A DNA stretch of 64,000 bases from Devosia epidermidihirudinis (GCF_000971295.1 NZ_LANJ01000004.1:124001-188000), one strand, 5' to 3'. Positions 36,353 through 44,925 are shown, numbered from the stretch's first letter. Made by a program: numbers and translations. Notes: a model not told the origin generated them from the sequence alone.

Positions 36353-36393
36353 ATAACATGAGGTTACCGGACAATGTTTAATTGCCGGTTAAC
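36353..36393 (-). promoter_or_regulatory. CtrA-type box TTAA-N7-TTAA with a possible -10
   Basis: TTAA (36378-36381) and TTAA (36389-36392) are seven bases apart, the exact full CtrA consensus (TTAA-N7-TTAAC). On the minus strand the second half-site serves as a -35 (TTAAAC), followed after 17 bases by TGTTAT (36353-36358). It lies where it could drive the small RNA. Of the region 36139-36446, this box, a CCGG hairpin around it and the small RNA are all that I can see. Confidence 0.55.
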
Positions 36394-36446
36394 AGGAGTC
36401 GAATTCTTAACCCTGCTATTTCCTTACTCTGTGGCCTGCCAGAGTT

Positions 36447-36629
36447 TTAGAACTTGAACATGGCGTCCGCTGCCTTGCGCGTATTGCCCCGCGCGTCGAT
36501 TGCAGCCCTTAGCCGCACAATCTCGGCTTCGAGCAGGCCGATGCGATCGCTCAACTCCTCAATCGACATGGTATCGATCGCCATGCCCACTTCATGCGCC
36601 TTGGGCTTGCTGATCTCATCGTCGTTCAT
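36447..36629 (-). CDS. DUF1192 family protein
   Basis: A 60-residue helical protein (MNDDEISKPKAHEVGMAIDT then SIEELSDRIGLLEAEIVRLR) that fits the DUF1192 family, which is limited to alphaproteobacteria and has no known function. ATG 36629 is chosen over TTG 36635 because GGGAGG is seven bases before the ATG. It is divergent from the quinone oxidoreductase gene. Confidence 0.85.
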   Translation of the reverse strand: MNDDEISKPKAHEVGMAIDTMSIEELSDRIGLLEAEIVRLRAAIDARGNTRKAADAMFKF

Positions 36630-36715
36630 GGCCAAACCTCCCGGCTAATGTGGTGATGGCTTCAGCTTAACGTGCACACCTTGCAGGGCAAGCCCACTTC
36701 CCCCAGCATGCGTCC

Positions 36716-37741
36716 ATGACCCTGCCAGATTCCATGACCGTCATCGCCATTGCCCGCCCCGGTGGCCCCGAAACCCTTGAGCCGCAACAAGCTCCCCTGC
36801 CCGCGCTCGGCCCAAACGATGTGCTGGTGCGGATTGCTGCCGCCGGGGTGAACGGCCCCGACCTTGCCCAGCGGCGGGGGCATTATGATCCACCACCCGG
36901 CGCCTCGCCCCTGCCCGGGCTCGAAATCGCCGGGGAGATCGCGGCAGTCGGCAGCGCGGTCACACACTGGCGCATCGGTGACCGGGTGATGGCCCTGACC
37001 AATGGGGGCGGCTACGCGGAATATGCATCAGTCCCGGCAGGTCAGGTCTTGCCCGTCCCAGAGGGCTGGACGCTATCTGATGCGGCAGCCCTGCCCGAAA
37101 CCTGGTTCACCGTCACCCAGACACTGGTGATGCGGGCACAATTGCAGCCGGGCATGAGCGTGTTGATCCACGGCGCGGCGGGAGGGATCGGTGGCGCAGC
37201 CATCCAGATCGCAGCCATTCTGGGCGCCCTGCCGATTGCTGTGGTGTCATCAGCCGAAAAAGCCGACTACGCCCGCCAGCTTGGCGCGGTTGCCACGATC
37301 AACTCCACCTCGGAAGACATCGTCCAGCGCGCGCTGGACCTCACCGACGGCAAAGGTGTCGACCGCGTGCTCGACATTATCGGCGGCAGCATGGCCCAAA
37401 CCAATATCGCAGCCTCGGCACGCGGCGGCCATATCGCGCAGGTCTCAACCCTTGATGGTGGCAATGCCAACCTGTCGCTGCGCACCATCATGGCCAAGCA
37501 GCTGACCCTGTCTGGCTCCACCCTGCGCCCGCAGACCGCCGCCACCAAGGCCGAGATCGCCAGCCATATCCGAGCGACACTTCTGCCTGCGCTGACAGCG
37601 CCCGGTTTTCCCCGCCCACGCGTCACCAGCTTTGATATGGCGGACGCGTCGGAGGCGCATCGGCTGATGGAAGGGCGTGGTCACATTGGTAAAATCGTGC
37701 TGATCACCCCCCATGGCAGGCAGCAACTGCCCATATTGTGA
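36716..37741 (+). CDS. NAD(P)H quinone oxidoreductase, zinc-free MDR family (PIG3-like)
   Basis: A 341-residue medium-chain dehydrogenase/reductase lacking the zinc cysteines. It starts with a GroES-like domain (PETLEPQQAPLPALGPNDVL) including GVNGPDLAQRRGHYDPPP, and has the NADPH-binding motif IHGAAGGIGGAAIQ at about 143-156. It most resembles the PIG3/TP53I3 group of NADPH:quinone oxidoreductases. The next base after its stop begins the trcR promoter. Confidence 0.9.
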   Translation: MTLPDSMTVIAIARPGGPETLEPQQAPLPALGPNDVLVRIAAAGVNGPDLAQRRGHYDPPPGASPLPGLEIAGEIAAVGSAVTHWRIGDRVMALTNGGGYAEYASVPAGQVLPVPEGWTLSDAAALPETWFTVTQTLVMRAQLQPGMSVLIHGAAGGIGGAAIQIAAILGALPIAVVSSAEKADYARQLGAVATINSTSEDIVQRALDLTDGKGVDRVLDIIGGSMAQTNIAASARGGHIAQVSTLDGGNANLSLRTIMAKQLTLSGSTLRPQTAATKAEIASHIRATLLPALTAPGFPRPRVTSFDMADASEAHRLMEGRGHIGKIVLITPHGRQQLPIL

Positions 37742-37770
37742 TTGCGAACGTCCCTAAAAATCCATATATT
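37742..37770 (+). promoter_or_regulatory. Predicted promoter of trcR
   Basis: TTGCGA (37742-37747) and TATATT (37765-37770) are exactly 17 bases apart, 4/6 and 5/6 matches to the consensus. Transcription would start near 37777, leaving a leader of about 76 bases. That leader holds a 21-codon frame (37791-37856) whose stop TGA overlaps the trcR ATG. Confidence 0.6.
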
Positions 37771-37852
37771 GTGAGCTGTTCCCCCTCAGCATGAAGCAAA
37801 GAGGCGGAGCGGTCCGGAGGAAAACCGGCCGCGCCTGCAGGAGAGATTTATT

Positions 37853-38581
37853 ATGACCCAGCCCCTGTTGATGCCGAAGGCAACCGCCGTCTGGCTCGTC
37901 GACAACACTGCGCTGTCGTTCGAGCAGATCGCCGCCTTCTGCACGCTGCACCCCCTTGAGGTCCAGGGCATTGCTGACGGCGACGTAGCTGGCGGCATCA
38001 TGGGCGCCAACCCGATCCAGAACGGTCAGTTGACCCGCGAAGAGATCGAAAAGGCCGAAGGCGATCCAAACTATCGCCTCAAGCTCAGCGAACCCAAGGT
38101 CCGCGTGGCTGCTGCCAAGCGCAAGGGTCCCCGCTATACGCCAATTTCGCGCCGTAACGAGCGCCCCAACGCTATCAAGTGGCTGGTCCGCAACCATCCA
38201 GAGCTCAAGGACGCCCAGATCATGCGTCTGGTCGGCACCACCAAGTCGACCATCGACTCGGTGCGCGAGAGCACCCACTGGAATGCGGCCAACCTGACGG
38301 CAATGGACCCCGTCACACTCGGCCTGTGCAGCCAGATCGACCTCGACCTGGAAGTCAAGCGCGCCTCCAAGGGCACCGTTGGCCCAGATGAGGCCGATGA
38401 AGGCACGACCCTGATGACCGCCGAGGAAGCGCTGGCCCGTGCCGGCAGCCGCGGCCACTCGGATGAAGAAGGCAGCGAGTTCGCCCACGGCGATCACCGC
38501 CCGAGCGAAGCTCAGGAAGAGTTCGACGCGGACTCCGTGTTCGCCAAGCTCAAGTCGCTCAAGAGCGATACCGACAACTAA
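37853..38581 (+). CDS. trcR: DUF1013 cell-cycle transcriptional regulator TrcR
   Basis: A 242-residue protein with the alphaproteobacteria-specific DUF1013 core (MPKATAVWLVDNTALSFEQI and WLVRNHPELKDAQIMRLVGT). That second block reads as a helix-turn-helix (AQIMRLVGTTKSTIDSVRE). Homologues are annotated as the cell-cycle regulator TrcR. The C-terminal 60 residues are acidic and low-complexity. AGGAGA lies 8 bases before the ATG. The antiporter gene follows 18 bases later. Confidence 0.88.
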   Translation: MTQPLLMPKATAVWLVDNTALSFEQIAAFCTLHPLEVQGIADGDVAGGIMGANPIQNGQLTREEIEKAEGDPNYRLKLSEPKVRVAAAKRKGPRYTPISRRNERPNAIKWLVRNHPELKDAQIMRLVGTTKSTIDSVRESTHWNAANLTAMDPVTLGLCSQIDLDLEVKRASKGTVGPDEADEGTTLMTAEEALARAGSRGHSDEEGSEFAHGDHRPSEAQEEFDADSVFAKLKSLKSDTDN

Positions 38582-38599
38582 GAGGCCTCGGCCAGCGGA

Positions 38600-40447
38600 A
38601 TGGAAAACAACATCCTGCTGGCCATCTTCGTTCTCCTGGCAGCAAGTGTTGCACTGGTGCCATTCGCCAGGGCCCTCGGCCTTGGCACCGTGCTCGGATA
38701 CCTCGCCGCAGGCGTTTTGATCGGCCCTTACGGCCTCCGCCTCGTCTCCGACAGCGAATCCATCCGCCAAGTCTCGGAATTCGGCATCGTCATGATGCTG
38801 TTCCTGATCGGGCTGGAGCTGCAACCCTCCGAAATCTGGCGCATGCGCCACAAGGTCCTCGGCCTCGGCGTGACCCAGGTTGTCGTCACCGCCACCATCA
38901 TCGCCCTCGTCATCAAGCTAACCGGGCTGACCTGGGGCGCATCGGCGATTATCGGGCTTGCCTTTGCCATGTCCTCCACCGCCATTGCCATGCAATCGGT
39001 CGGCCAGCGCGACATCACCCAGACCGATACAGGCCGCGCCAGCCTCGCGGTGCTTTTGGTGCAGGATGTTTCGGTCATCCCCATTCTGGCCGCCATCCCC
39101 CTGCTGGCGCTCGGCAGTCGGCTCAAAAACGAGGTCAACATTGACCATGTCGTTGCCGCCGTCGAAAACCCTATCGACTGGCTGACACCGCTAGCCCTGC
39201 TGGGCGTGTTTTTGGCGACGTTGCTGGCCGGGCGCTTCCTCGTCCGCCCGCTGCTCAATTATGTGGCCCGCACGGGCCTCCGCGAAGCCTTTACGGCAGT
39301 CGGGCTGGCATTGGTCATCGGCGCGGCGCTCATCACCCAGTATGTCGGCCTCTCGCCTGCCCTTGGCGCCTTTGTCGGCGGCGTGCTTTTGGCAGACAGC
39401 GAGTATCGCCACGAGCTCCAGAGCAATCTCGACCCGTTCAAGGGCCTGCTGCTCGGCCTGTTCTTCATCTCGGTCGGCATGTCGATTTCGTTCACCGTGC
39501 TGGTGTCCGACCCCATCCGCATCGCTGCGCTGGTCATCGGGCTGATCAGCATCAAGATCGCGGTGCTGTTTGCGCTCGCCACCATTTTCCGCATGCACCT
39601 GGCCGACCGCTTGCTGCTGGCAATCCTGTTGAGTCAGGCCGGTGAGTTCGCCTTCGTCGTTCTGCAATTCGCCCAGAGCGCTGGCGCCATTGCGGACGCC
39701 GAACACGATATCCTCAGCGTCACCGTGGCCCTGTCCATGGCCACCACACCCCTCCTGCTACTCGCCTTCGACAAGCTGATCGCGCCGCGCCTTGATGCCC
39801 GTAGCGAGCCGCGCGCCAATGATACGATCGACAGCCACCAGAAGATTGTCATTCTCGGCTATGGCCGCTTCGGCCAGATCGTGACCCGCATGCTGCGCGC
39901 GCAGGGTTTTGAAATGACACTGATCGACGATGACCCGGCGCAGATCGAGACCGTCCGTCGCTTCGGCGTGAAGGTGTTTTACGGCGACGCCTCACGCATC
40001 AATCTGCTGCATGCCGCCGGGGTGGATCAGGCCAATCTGGTGGTAATCGCTGTCGGCGGGCGCCAACGCATTCTCGATATCGCCCGCAATGTGCGCCGCC
40101 ACTTCCCCAATGTCGTCATCGCCTCTCGGGCGGTTGATCGCGGCCATGCCCATGAGCTGATGGAGCTGGGGGTTGAGCTGTTCGAGCGCGAGACCTTCCT
40201 CTCAGCCATCAGCCTTGGCTCCAAGGTTCTGGTACAGCTCGGCGTAGCGCCCAACGACGCCCACCACATGGCCGAAGCCTTTGAGCGGCATGACAATCAG
40301 CTGCTGCAGGATTCCTATGAAGTGCGCGCCGACGAGGACGCCTATGTCGGCATGGTTCGCCACTCGATGAGCCTTCTCAACGAGGCCATGCGCGGCGACC
40401 AGCCCCCTACGCCACCCGACAAGCGGGACTCGCCAAGAGCCGATTAA
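38600..40447 (+). CDS. CPA2 family cation:proton antiporter (KefB/C-like)
   Basis: A 615-residue protein. The first 400 residues form about 12 membrane helices of the Na+/H+ exchanger fold (FGIVMMLFLIGLELQPSEIW, LAFAMSSTAIAMQSVGQRD). A cytoplasmic TrkA-N nucleotide-binding domain starts near 415 with VILGYGRFGQIVTRML. This layout is that of glutathione-gated K+ efflux systems KefB/KefC; the gating ligand is not certain. It sits directly after trcR. Confidence 0.92.
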   Translation: MENNILLAIFVLLAASVALVPFARALGLGTVLGYLAAGVLIGPYGLRLVSDSESIRQVSEFGIVMMLFLIGLELQPSEIWRMRHKVLGLGVTQVVVTATIIALVIKLTGLTWGASAIIGLAFAMSSTAIAMQSVGQRDITQTDTGRASLAVLLVQDVSVIPILAAIPLLALGSRLKNEVNIDHVVAAVENPIDWLTPLALLGVFLATLLAGRFLVRPLLNYVARTGLREAFTAVGLALVIGAALITQYVGLSPALGAFVGGVLLADSEYRHELQSNLDPFKGLLLGLFFISVGMSISFTVLVSDPIRIAALVIGLISIKIAVLFALATIFRMHLADRLLLAILLSQAGEFAFVVLQFAQSAGAIADAEHDILSVTVALSMATTPLLLLAFDKLIAPRLDARSEPRANDTIDSHQKIVILGYGRFGQIVTRMLRAQGFEMTLIDDDPAQIETVRRFGVKVFYGDASRINLLHAAGVDQANLVVIAVGGRQRILDIARNVRRHFPNVVIASRAVDRGHAHELMELGVELFERETFLSAISLGSKVLVQLGVAPNDAHHMAEAFERHDNQLLQDSYEVRADEDAYVGMVRHSMSLLNEAMRGDQPPTPPDKRDSPRAD

Positions 40448-40512
40448 GGCAATATCACTTTGCCTGGGCACGCCGCTGCCCATCCCGCCGCGTCATCTTT
40501 CCGGACCCCACC

Positions 40513-41271
40513 ATGTTCGATCCCTATTTCGTCGCCATTGCCGTGGTTGCGGTGCTGCTTGTCGGCCTCAGCAAGGCGGGTCTACTCGGTAGCCTTGGGG
40601 TTGTGGGGGTGCCGCTGCTGACCCTGATCATGCCCGCGCGTGACGCTGCCGGCATGATGCTGCCCGTGCTGCTGGCGATGGACGCGATCGCCGTCTACGC
40701 CTATCGCAAGGAATTCAGCTGGCACAATCTGAAAATCCTGCTGCCGGGGGCCGCTGTCGGCACGCTGATCGGCTGGGCGCTGTGGTCTTTCGTGTCCGAC
40801 GCCATGGTGCTGCTGTTTGTCGGCATCATCACTCTGTTGTTCATTTTGGACGCCATTCTGCCGCTGCGCAAAAAGCTCGAAGGCCTGCCGCCATCGCGCC
40901 CGTGGGGCTGGTTCTGGGGCGGCTTTGCCGGCTTTACCAGCTTTGTCAGCCACACCGGTGGCCCGCCGTTCCAGATCTATGTGCTGCCCCAGCGCCTGCC
41001 GCCTGCCATCTTTGCTGGCACATCGGCCATTTTCTTTGCCGCGGTGAACTCGGCCAAGCTGATCCCCTATTTTTTCCTGGGTCAGCTCAATGTCCACAAT
41101 CTGACGCTCTCGGCCGCCCTGATCCCGGTGGGCATTGCCGGCGTCCTGATCGGCATTTATCTCGTGCGCCGCATCTCCATGGTGCTGTTCTACCGCATCG
41201 CCTACTGGCTGGTCTTCCTGCTCGCCATCAAGCTGATCTGGGACGGCGTGCGCGGCGTTTTCGGCATATAA
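40513..41271 (+). CDS. TSUP family permease (sulfite exporter TauE/SafE-like)
   Basis: A 252-residue membrane protein with seven or eight helices and the two internal half-repeats of the TauE/SafE fold: VGLSKAGLLGSLGVVGVPLL at about 18-37 and GFAGFTSFVSHTGGPPFQIY in the second half. Such proteins export sulfite, sulfoacetate or related anions. It follows the Kef-type gene by 65 bases. Specificity is unknown. Confidence 0.9.
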   Translation: MFDPYFVAIAVVAVLLVGLSKAGLLGSLGVVGVPLLTLIMPARDAAGMMLPVLLAMDAIAVYAYRKEFSWHNLKILLPGAAVGTLIGWALWSFVSDAMVLLFVGIITLLFILDAILPLRKKLEGLPPSRPWGWFWGGFAGFTSFVSHTGGPPFQIYVLPQRLPPAIFAGTSAIFFAAVNSAKLIPYFFLGQLNVHNLTLSAALIPVGIAGVLIGIYLVRRISMVLFYRIAYWLVFLLAIKLIWDGVRGVFGI

Positions 41272-41296
41272 AGCCGGACGACCAATCCACCACAGG

Positions 41297-41394
41297 GTCA
41301 TTCCGGCGCAGGCCGGAATCCATGTCCGTGGGTCAGAGCACCACCCAGCTCCAGGGTGGCCTTCAGCATGGATCCCGGCTTGCGCCGGGATGAC
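41297..41394. repeat. Second inverted pair of REP-like palindromes
   Basis: Unit 1 (41297-41324) carries stem TTCCGGC / GCCGGAA; unit 2 (41367-41394) is its reverse complement with a few changes (CCCGGC...GCCGGG). The two face each other 42 bases apart. Same design as the pair at 20487-20549, including the flanking TCAT / ATGA. Confidence 0.8.
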
Positions 41395-41411
41395 CCAGTG
41401 CGAAAGGCAAC

Positions 41412-41441
41412 AAAAAAGGGCCGCAGCAAATGCTGTGACCC
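41412..41441 (-). terminator. Intrinsic terminator after the minus-strand DUF465 gene
   Basis: Read on the minus strand, GGGTCACAGC-ATTT-GCTGCGGCCC is a 10-bp stem with a C-A mismatch and a G-T pair, followed by six T; 27 bases after the stop. Confidence 0.75.
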
Positions 41442-41467
41442 TCAATCCCTTACGGGCGTCTGCTTTG

Positions 41468-41638
41468 TTAGTTGCCGCTACTATATTTCGAGAGTTCGTC
41501 CTTCACTTCGAGCTTTTTTCGTTTCAGGGCGCTGACCGCTAGATCATCATACCGGGTGCTTTGCATCTCGGTCTGGATCTGCCGATCCAACTCCTGGTGG
41601 CGCCGTTCAAGCGCCGCAACGTGACCTTCAGTCGTCAT
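41468..41638 (-). CDS. YdcH/DUF465 family protein
   Basis: A 56-residue two-helix protein (MTTEGHVAALERRHQELDRQ, DLAVSALKRKKLEVKDELSK) of the YdcH/DUF465 family. AAGGAG five bases before ATG 41638 fixes the start. A second, diverged family member lies back-to-back on the plus strand. Function unknown; these proteins are small and abundant in alphaproteobacteria. Confidence 0.87.
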   Translation of the reverse strand: MTTEGHVAALERRHQELDRQIQTEMQSTRYDDLAVSALKRKKLEVKDELSKYSSGN

Positions 41639-41791
41639 AACAACTCCTTGAAGCATAAGTGGACGAATCGATCGTCACAAATAATTCACGTCTTGTCGAC
41701 TGACATTCCGGACCCGCTGGAAATCTGGTGCAAAACACCTTGTGATCGGTTAACCAAGGGTAATATCGCGGCGTCAAGGACCCCTGGTTTT

Positions 41792-42007
41792 ATGTTGCAA
41801 TTGTCCAAGGAACACGAAGCCGCACTGGGGCTGGAACTGGCTACAAAACGCCAGGAGCACTCGGACCTTAACGCGGCAATCGATACGCTGACCCAGTCGC
41901 ACGTGGCTGACCGGATGCTCATCCAGCGTCTCAAAAAGCGCAAGCTGGCGCTCAAGGACCGCATCGTCCAACTTGAGAACATTTTACTGCCCGACATCAT
42001 CGCCTGA
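41792..42007 (+). CDS. Second YdcH/DUF465 family protein
   Basis: A 71-residue paralogue of the divergent DUF465 protein: LSKEHEAALGLELATKRQEH followed by MLIQRLKKRKLALKDRIVQL. AAGGA lies 12 bases before ATG 41792; upstream codons (frame open from 41561) do not fit the family. It is followed by purE, a common order in Hyphomicrobiales. Confidence 0.82.
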   Translation: MLQLSKEHEAALGLELATKRQEHSDLNAAIDTLTQSHVADRMLIQRLKKRKLALKDRIVQLENILLPDIIA

Positions 42008-42082
42008 GGCCGATCGCGGCTTGAGTTGTGGCGAAATCTGGGCTAATTGCGCGCTTTGCAGAGCTTGAGGGAACGGGGCTCT

Positions 42083-42577
42083 ATGCTGACAAAACCACAA
42101 GTCGCCATCGTCATGGGCAGCCAGTCGGACTGGCCCACCATGCGTCTCGCCGCCGAAACGCTTGAAGCGCTCGAAGTGGAATATGAGGCGCGCATCGTCT
42201 CTGCCCACCGCACACCCGAACGCATGGTCGAGTTCGCCACCAATGCCCGCGCTGAAGGCTTCAAGGTCATCATCGCCGGAGCCGGAGGCGCTGCCCACCT
42301 GCCGGGCATGATCGCTGCCATGACGCCGCTGCCGGTGTTCGGGGTGCCCGTCAAATCCAAGGCGCTGAATGGGCAGGATAGCCTGCTCTCTATCGTGCAG
42401 ATGCCCGGCGGCATTCCTGTTGGAACGCTCGCCATCGGCGAGCCCGGCGCGATCAATGCAGCCCTGATCGCCGCTGCCGTGCTGGCGCTGAGCGACGATA
42501 ATCTGGCCGACAGGCTCGATGCCTACCGTGCCCGCCAGACCGAGTCTGTTCCCCTCTTTCCGTCCGACACCGAGTAG
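42083..42577 (+). CDS. purE: N5-carboxyaminoimidazole ribonucleotide mutase PurE
   Basis: Converts N5-CAIR to CAIR in purine synthesis. Start chosen at ATG 42083 ([20 protein letters not shown]). The class I PurE signature is intact: [19 protein letters not shown] with the catalytic His and [11 protein letters not shown]. 164 residues, normal. purK follows after four bases, so the pair is co-translated and works sequentially. Confidence 0.96.
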   Translation: MLTKPQVAIVMGSQSDWPTMRLAAETLEALEVEYEARIVSAHRTPERMVEFATNARAEGFKVIIAGAGGAAHLPGMIAAMTPLPVFGVPVKSKALNGQDSLLSIVQMPGGIPVGTLAIGEPGAINAALIAAAVLALSDDNLADRLDAYRARQTESVPLFPSDTE

Positions 42578-42581
42578 CCGC

Positions 42582-43673
42582 TTGCCCCACGATCTGTCTC
42601 CGCTGCCCCAGGGCAGCACCATTGGTATTCTGGGTGGCGGTCAGCTGGGCCGCATGCTGTCACTGGCGGCCAGCAAGCTGGGCATGAAGACCCACATCTA
42701 CTGCCCGGATGCCAATAGCCCGGCCTTCGAGGTCACCCCGCACAAGACCGTCGCGGCTTATGACGACGAGGCCGCCCTCGCCGCCTTCGCTGATGCGGTC
42801 GACGTCATCACCTATGAATTCGAGAACGTTCCGGCGGCAACAGCCGAGTTCCTCGCCGCGCGCAAGCCGCTGCGTCCCGGCGCTAATGCGCTCGCCATCT
42901 CTCAGGATCGGCTGGCCGAAAAGAGCTTCCTCGCCTCCAAGAACATTCCCGTGGCGCCGCACCGCGCCGTCGAGTCGCTCGCGGACCTCGAAGCCGCCAT
43001 TGATGCGCTGGGCCTGCCTGCCGTGCTCAAGACCACGCGGCTGGGTTATGACGGCAAGGGGCAACGTGTGCTGCGCGACCGCGCCGATGCTGCGGCGGCC
43101 TTTGCTGCGCTCGAACCCAAGCCGCTCGTGCTCGAGGCCTTCATTCCCTTCGACAAGGAAATCTCCGTCGTCGTTGCCCGCAACACCACAGGCGAAGTGC
43201 GCGCCTTCGACGCTGCCGAAAACGTGCATCGCGACCACATCCTCTTCACCAGCACCGTACCGGCCGATATTGCCCCAGGCCTTGAAAAACATGCCGCCAT
43301 GCTGGCCAAGGTCATCGTCGTGGCCCTCGACTATGTCGGCGTGCTCGGCGTCGAGTTCTTCGTCGTTCCATCGGGCGAGCGCCAGGCGCTGGTGGTCAAC
43401 GAAATTGCGCCGCGCGTGCACAATTCAGGCCACTGGACCGAAGCCGTCTGCCTGACCGACCAGTTCGAGCAGCACATCCGCGCCGTCCTCGGCTGGCCGC
43501 TGGGCGATCCCGCTCGAATGGCGGATGTCGTGATGGAAAATCTCGTCGGCGATGAAGTGCTGACGGTGCCCACCGGCATTGACGGCAACACCCAGCCCCA
43601 CCTCTACGGCAAGACCGAAATCCGTGCGGGCCGCAAAATGGGCCACATCAACAAGATCACCCGCCGCAGCTGA
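42582..43673 (+). CDS. purK: N5-carboxyaminoimidazole ribonucleotide synthase PurK
   Basis: ATP-grasp enzyme that makes N5-CAIR from AIR, bicarbonate and ATP; its product goes to PurE. The start is probably TTG 42582, four bases after the purE stop (an ATG at 42519 lies inside purE). IGILGGGQLGRMLSLAASKL opens the protein; the ATP-grasp core includes PAVLKTTRLGYDGKGQ and VNEIAPRVHNSGHWT. 363 residues, usual size. Confidence 0.94.
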   Translation: MPHDLSPLPQGSTIGILGGGQLGRMLSLAASKLGMKTHIYCPDANSPAFEVTPHKTVAAYDDEAALAAFADAVDVITYEFENVPAATAEFLAARKPLRPGANALAISQDRLAEKSFLASKNIPVAPHRAVESLADLEAAIDALGLPAVLKTTRLGYDGKGQRVLRDRADAAAAFAALEPKPLVLEAFIPFDKEISVVVARNTTGEVRAFDAAENVHRDHILFTSTVPADIAPGLEKHAAMLAKVIVVALDYVGVLGVEFFVVPSGERQALVVNEIAPRVHNSGHWTEAVCLTDQFEQHIRAVLGWPLGDPARMADVVMENLVGDEVLTVPTGIDGNTQPHLYGKTEIRAGRKMGHINKITRRS

Positions 43674-43676
43674 CCC

Positions 43677-44381
43677 CTAGCGGGCCAGCCACGCCCGCAT
43701 GGCGGCTACAACGGCATCAGGGTTTTCCATCGTCGGCACATGCGCGCTGTCGGGAAACACCACCAGCTCCGCGCCGGGAATCAGCTCTGCCATCTCTTCG
43801 GAGAGCACGCGGGGCGTCAGCATATCTCCCTCGCCCACGCCAACCAGCGTTGGCACGGCTATGGATGGCAAGAACGGTCGAGAATCGATCCGGGCCATGA
43901 TGGCTTTCTGCTGCGCGAGATAGACATCAAGCCCGACTCGCAGCGTCATCTCCCCAACTTCATCGGCCAAAGGCGTATCGAGATGCTGCTTGATCAACAC
44001 ATCAGGCAACTGCATCCGCGCCACCAGACCGAACTTGCCGCCCGTGGCCGCAGCCATGCCCGCCCGCCGCATCTCCTTGCGGGCCTCGGTGTCGGATCGG
44101 GAGGAGGTATCGAGCAATGCCAGGTGCGTAACCCGCTCGGGCGCCTGCCGAATGATCTCCAGAGCCACATAGCCGCCCATGGAGAGGCCCGCGAGGGCGA
44201 AACGTGGCGGCGCCGCATCCAGCACCCGCCGCGCCATGGCAGCTATGGAATCGTCCTGCAACAGATCTGCCACCAAGGGCCGAACCTCGTTGCCCAGTTG
44301 ATCGATCACGTCGCGCCATAGCCGTTCATCGCAGCTCAGCCCCGGCAACAGCACCAGATCGCTTGTCATTGTCACGTCCAT
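43677..44381 (-). CDS. Alpha/beta hydrolase
   Basis: A 234-residue alpha/beta-hydrolase-fold protein. The nucleophile Ser67 lies in GLSMGG, and the catalytic His is in DSAHVPTMENP near the C-terminus, with an Asp before it (GEGDMLTP region). No membrane segment or signal. Similar to small esterases and pimeloyl-ester or homoserine-type hydrolases; substrate unknown. It converges on purK with a 3-base gap and is divergent from rpsU. Confidence 0.88.
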   Translation of the reverse strand: MDVTMTSDLVLLPGLSCDERLWRDVIDQLGNEVRPLVADLLQDDSIAAMARRVLDAAPPRFALAGLSMGGYVALEIIRQAPERVTHLALLDTSSRSDTEARKEMRRAGMAAATGGKFGLVARMQLPDVLIKQHLDTPLADEVGEMTLRVGLDVYLAQQKAIMARIDSRPFLPSIAVPTLVGVGEGDMLTPRVLSEEMAELIPGAELVVFPDSAHVPTMENPDAVVAAMRAWLAR

Positions 44382-44591
44382 GTCGCAAAATCACTGCATC
44401 GAATGTCCGCATTCGCCCTGTGGAGAGCAAGCCTTTCCGCGGTTTTTCACAACCGCACAGTGGACAAGCCCAAATGCTTGGTCTATAGAGCGGGCCACGG
44501 TGACTAGCTCTGCTGGTCGGCGGTGGGGTCACTTGGCTCCATTGCTTCCATCCAAACCCACATGTCCAAGCTTCGAAAGGGCGGTTGACCT

Positions 44592-44864
44592 TTGCAAGTA
44601 GTCGTTCGCGATAATAACGTTGATCAGGCGCTGCGCGCGCTCAAGAAGAAGCTGCAGCGCGAAGGCGTCTTCCGCGAGATGAAGCTGCGCAACTACTACG
44701 AGAAGCCCTCTGAGAAGAAGGCTCGGCAGAAGGCTGAGGCCGTTCGCCGCGCTCGTAAGCTGGCCCGCAAGCGCCTGCAGCGCGAAGGCGGTCTTCCCGC
44801 CCCAACCGCAACTGCACGTCCCGGCCAGGCCGGTCGTCCAGCGGCACCGACCCCACGCACCTAA
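44592..44864 (+). CDS. rpsU: 30S ribosomal protein S21
   Basis: A 90-residue S21 (first codon TTG, then [20 protein letters not shown] and the highly basic [12 protein letters not shown]). TTG 44592 is the only reasonable start. The C-terminus carries an Ala/Pro/Gly tail typical of Hyphomicrobiales S21. It is monocistronic with a perfect terminator. Confidence 0.94.
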   Translation: MQVVVRDNNVDQALRALKKKLQREGVFREMKLRNYYEKPSEKKARQKAEAVRRARKLARKRLQREGGLPAPTATARPGQAGRPAAPTPRT

Positions 44865-44886
44865 GCGTCGGTCGATATCAAATTTG

Positions 44887-44925
44887 CAAACGCCGCCCTT
44901 TTTGGGCGGCGTTTGTCGTTTCTGG
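44887..44925 (+). terminator. Intrinsic terminator after rpsU
   Basis: A perfect 12-bp stem CAAACGCCGCCC / GGGCGGCGTTTG with a TTTTT loop, then TCGTTTC. Confidence 0.9.

Noticed and set aside
41748..41763. A second CtrA box before the plus-strand DUF465 gene
   Set aside because: TTAACCAAGGGTAAT has only one perfect half-site; too weak to claim.
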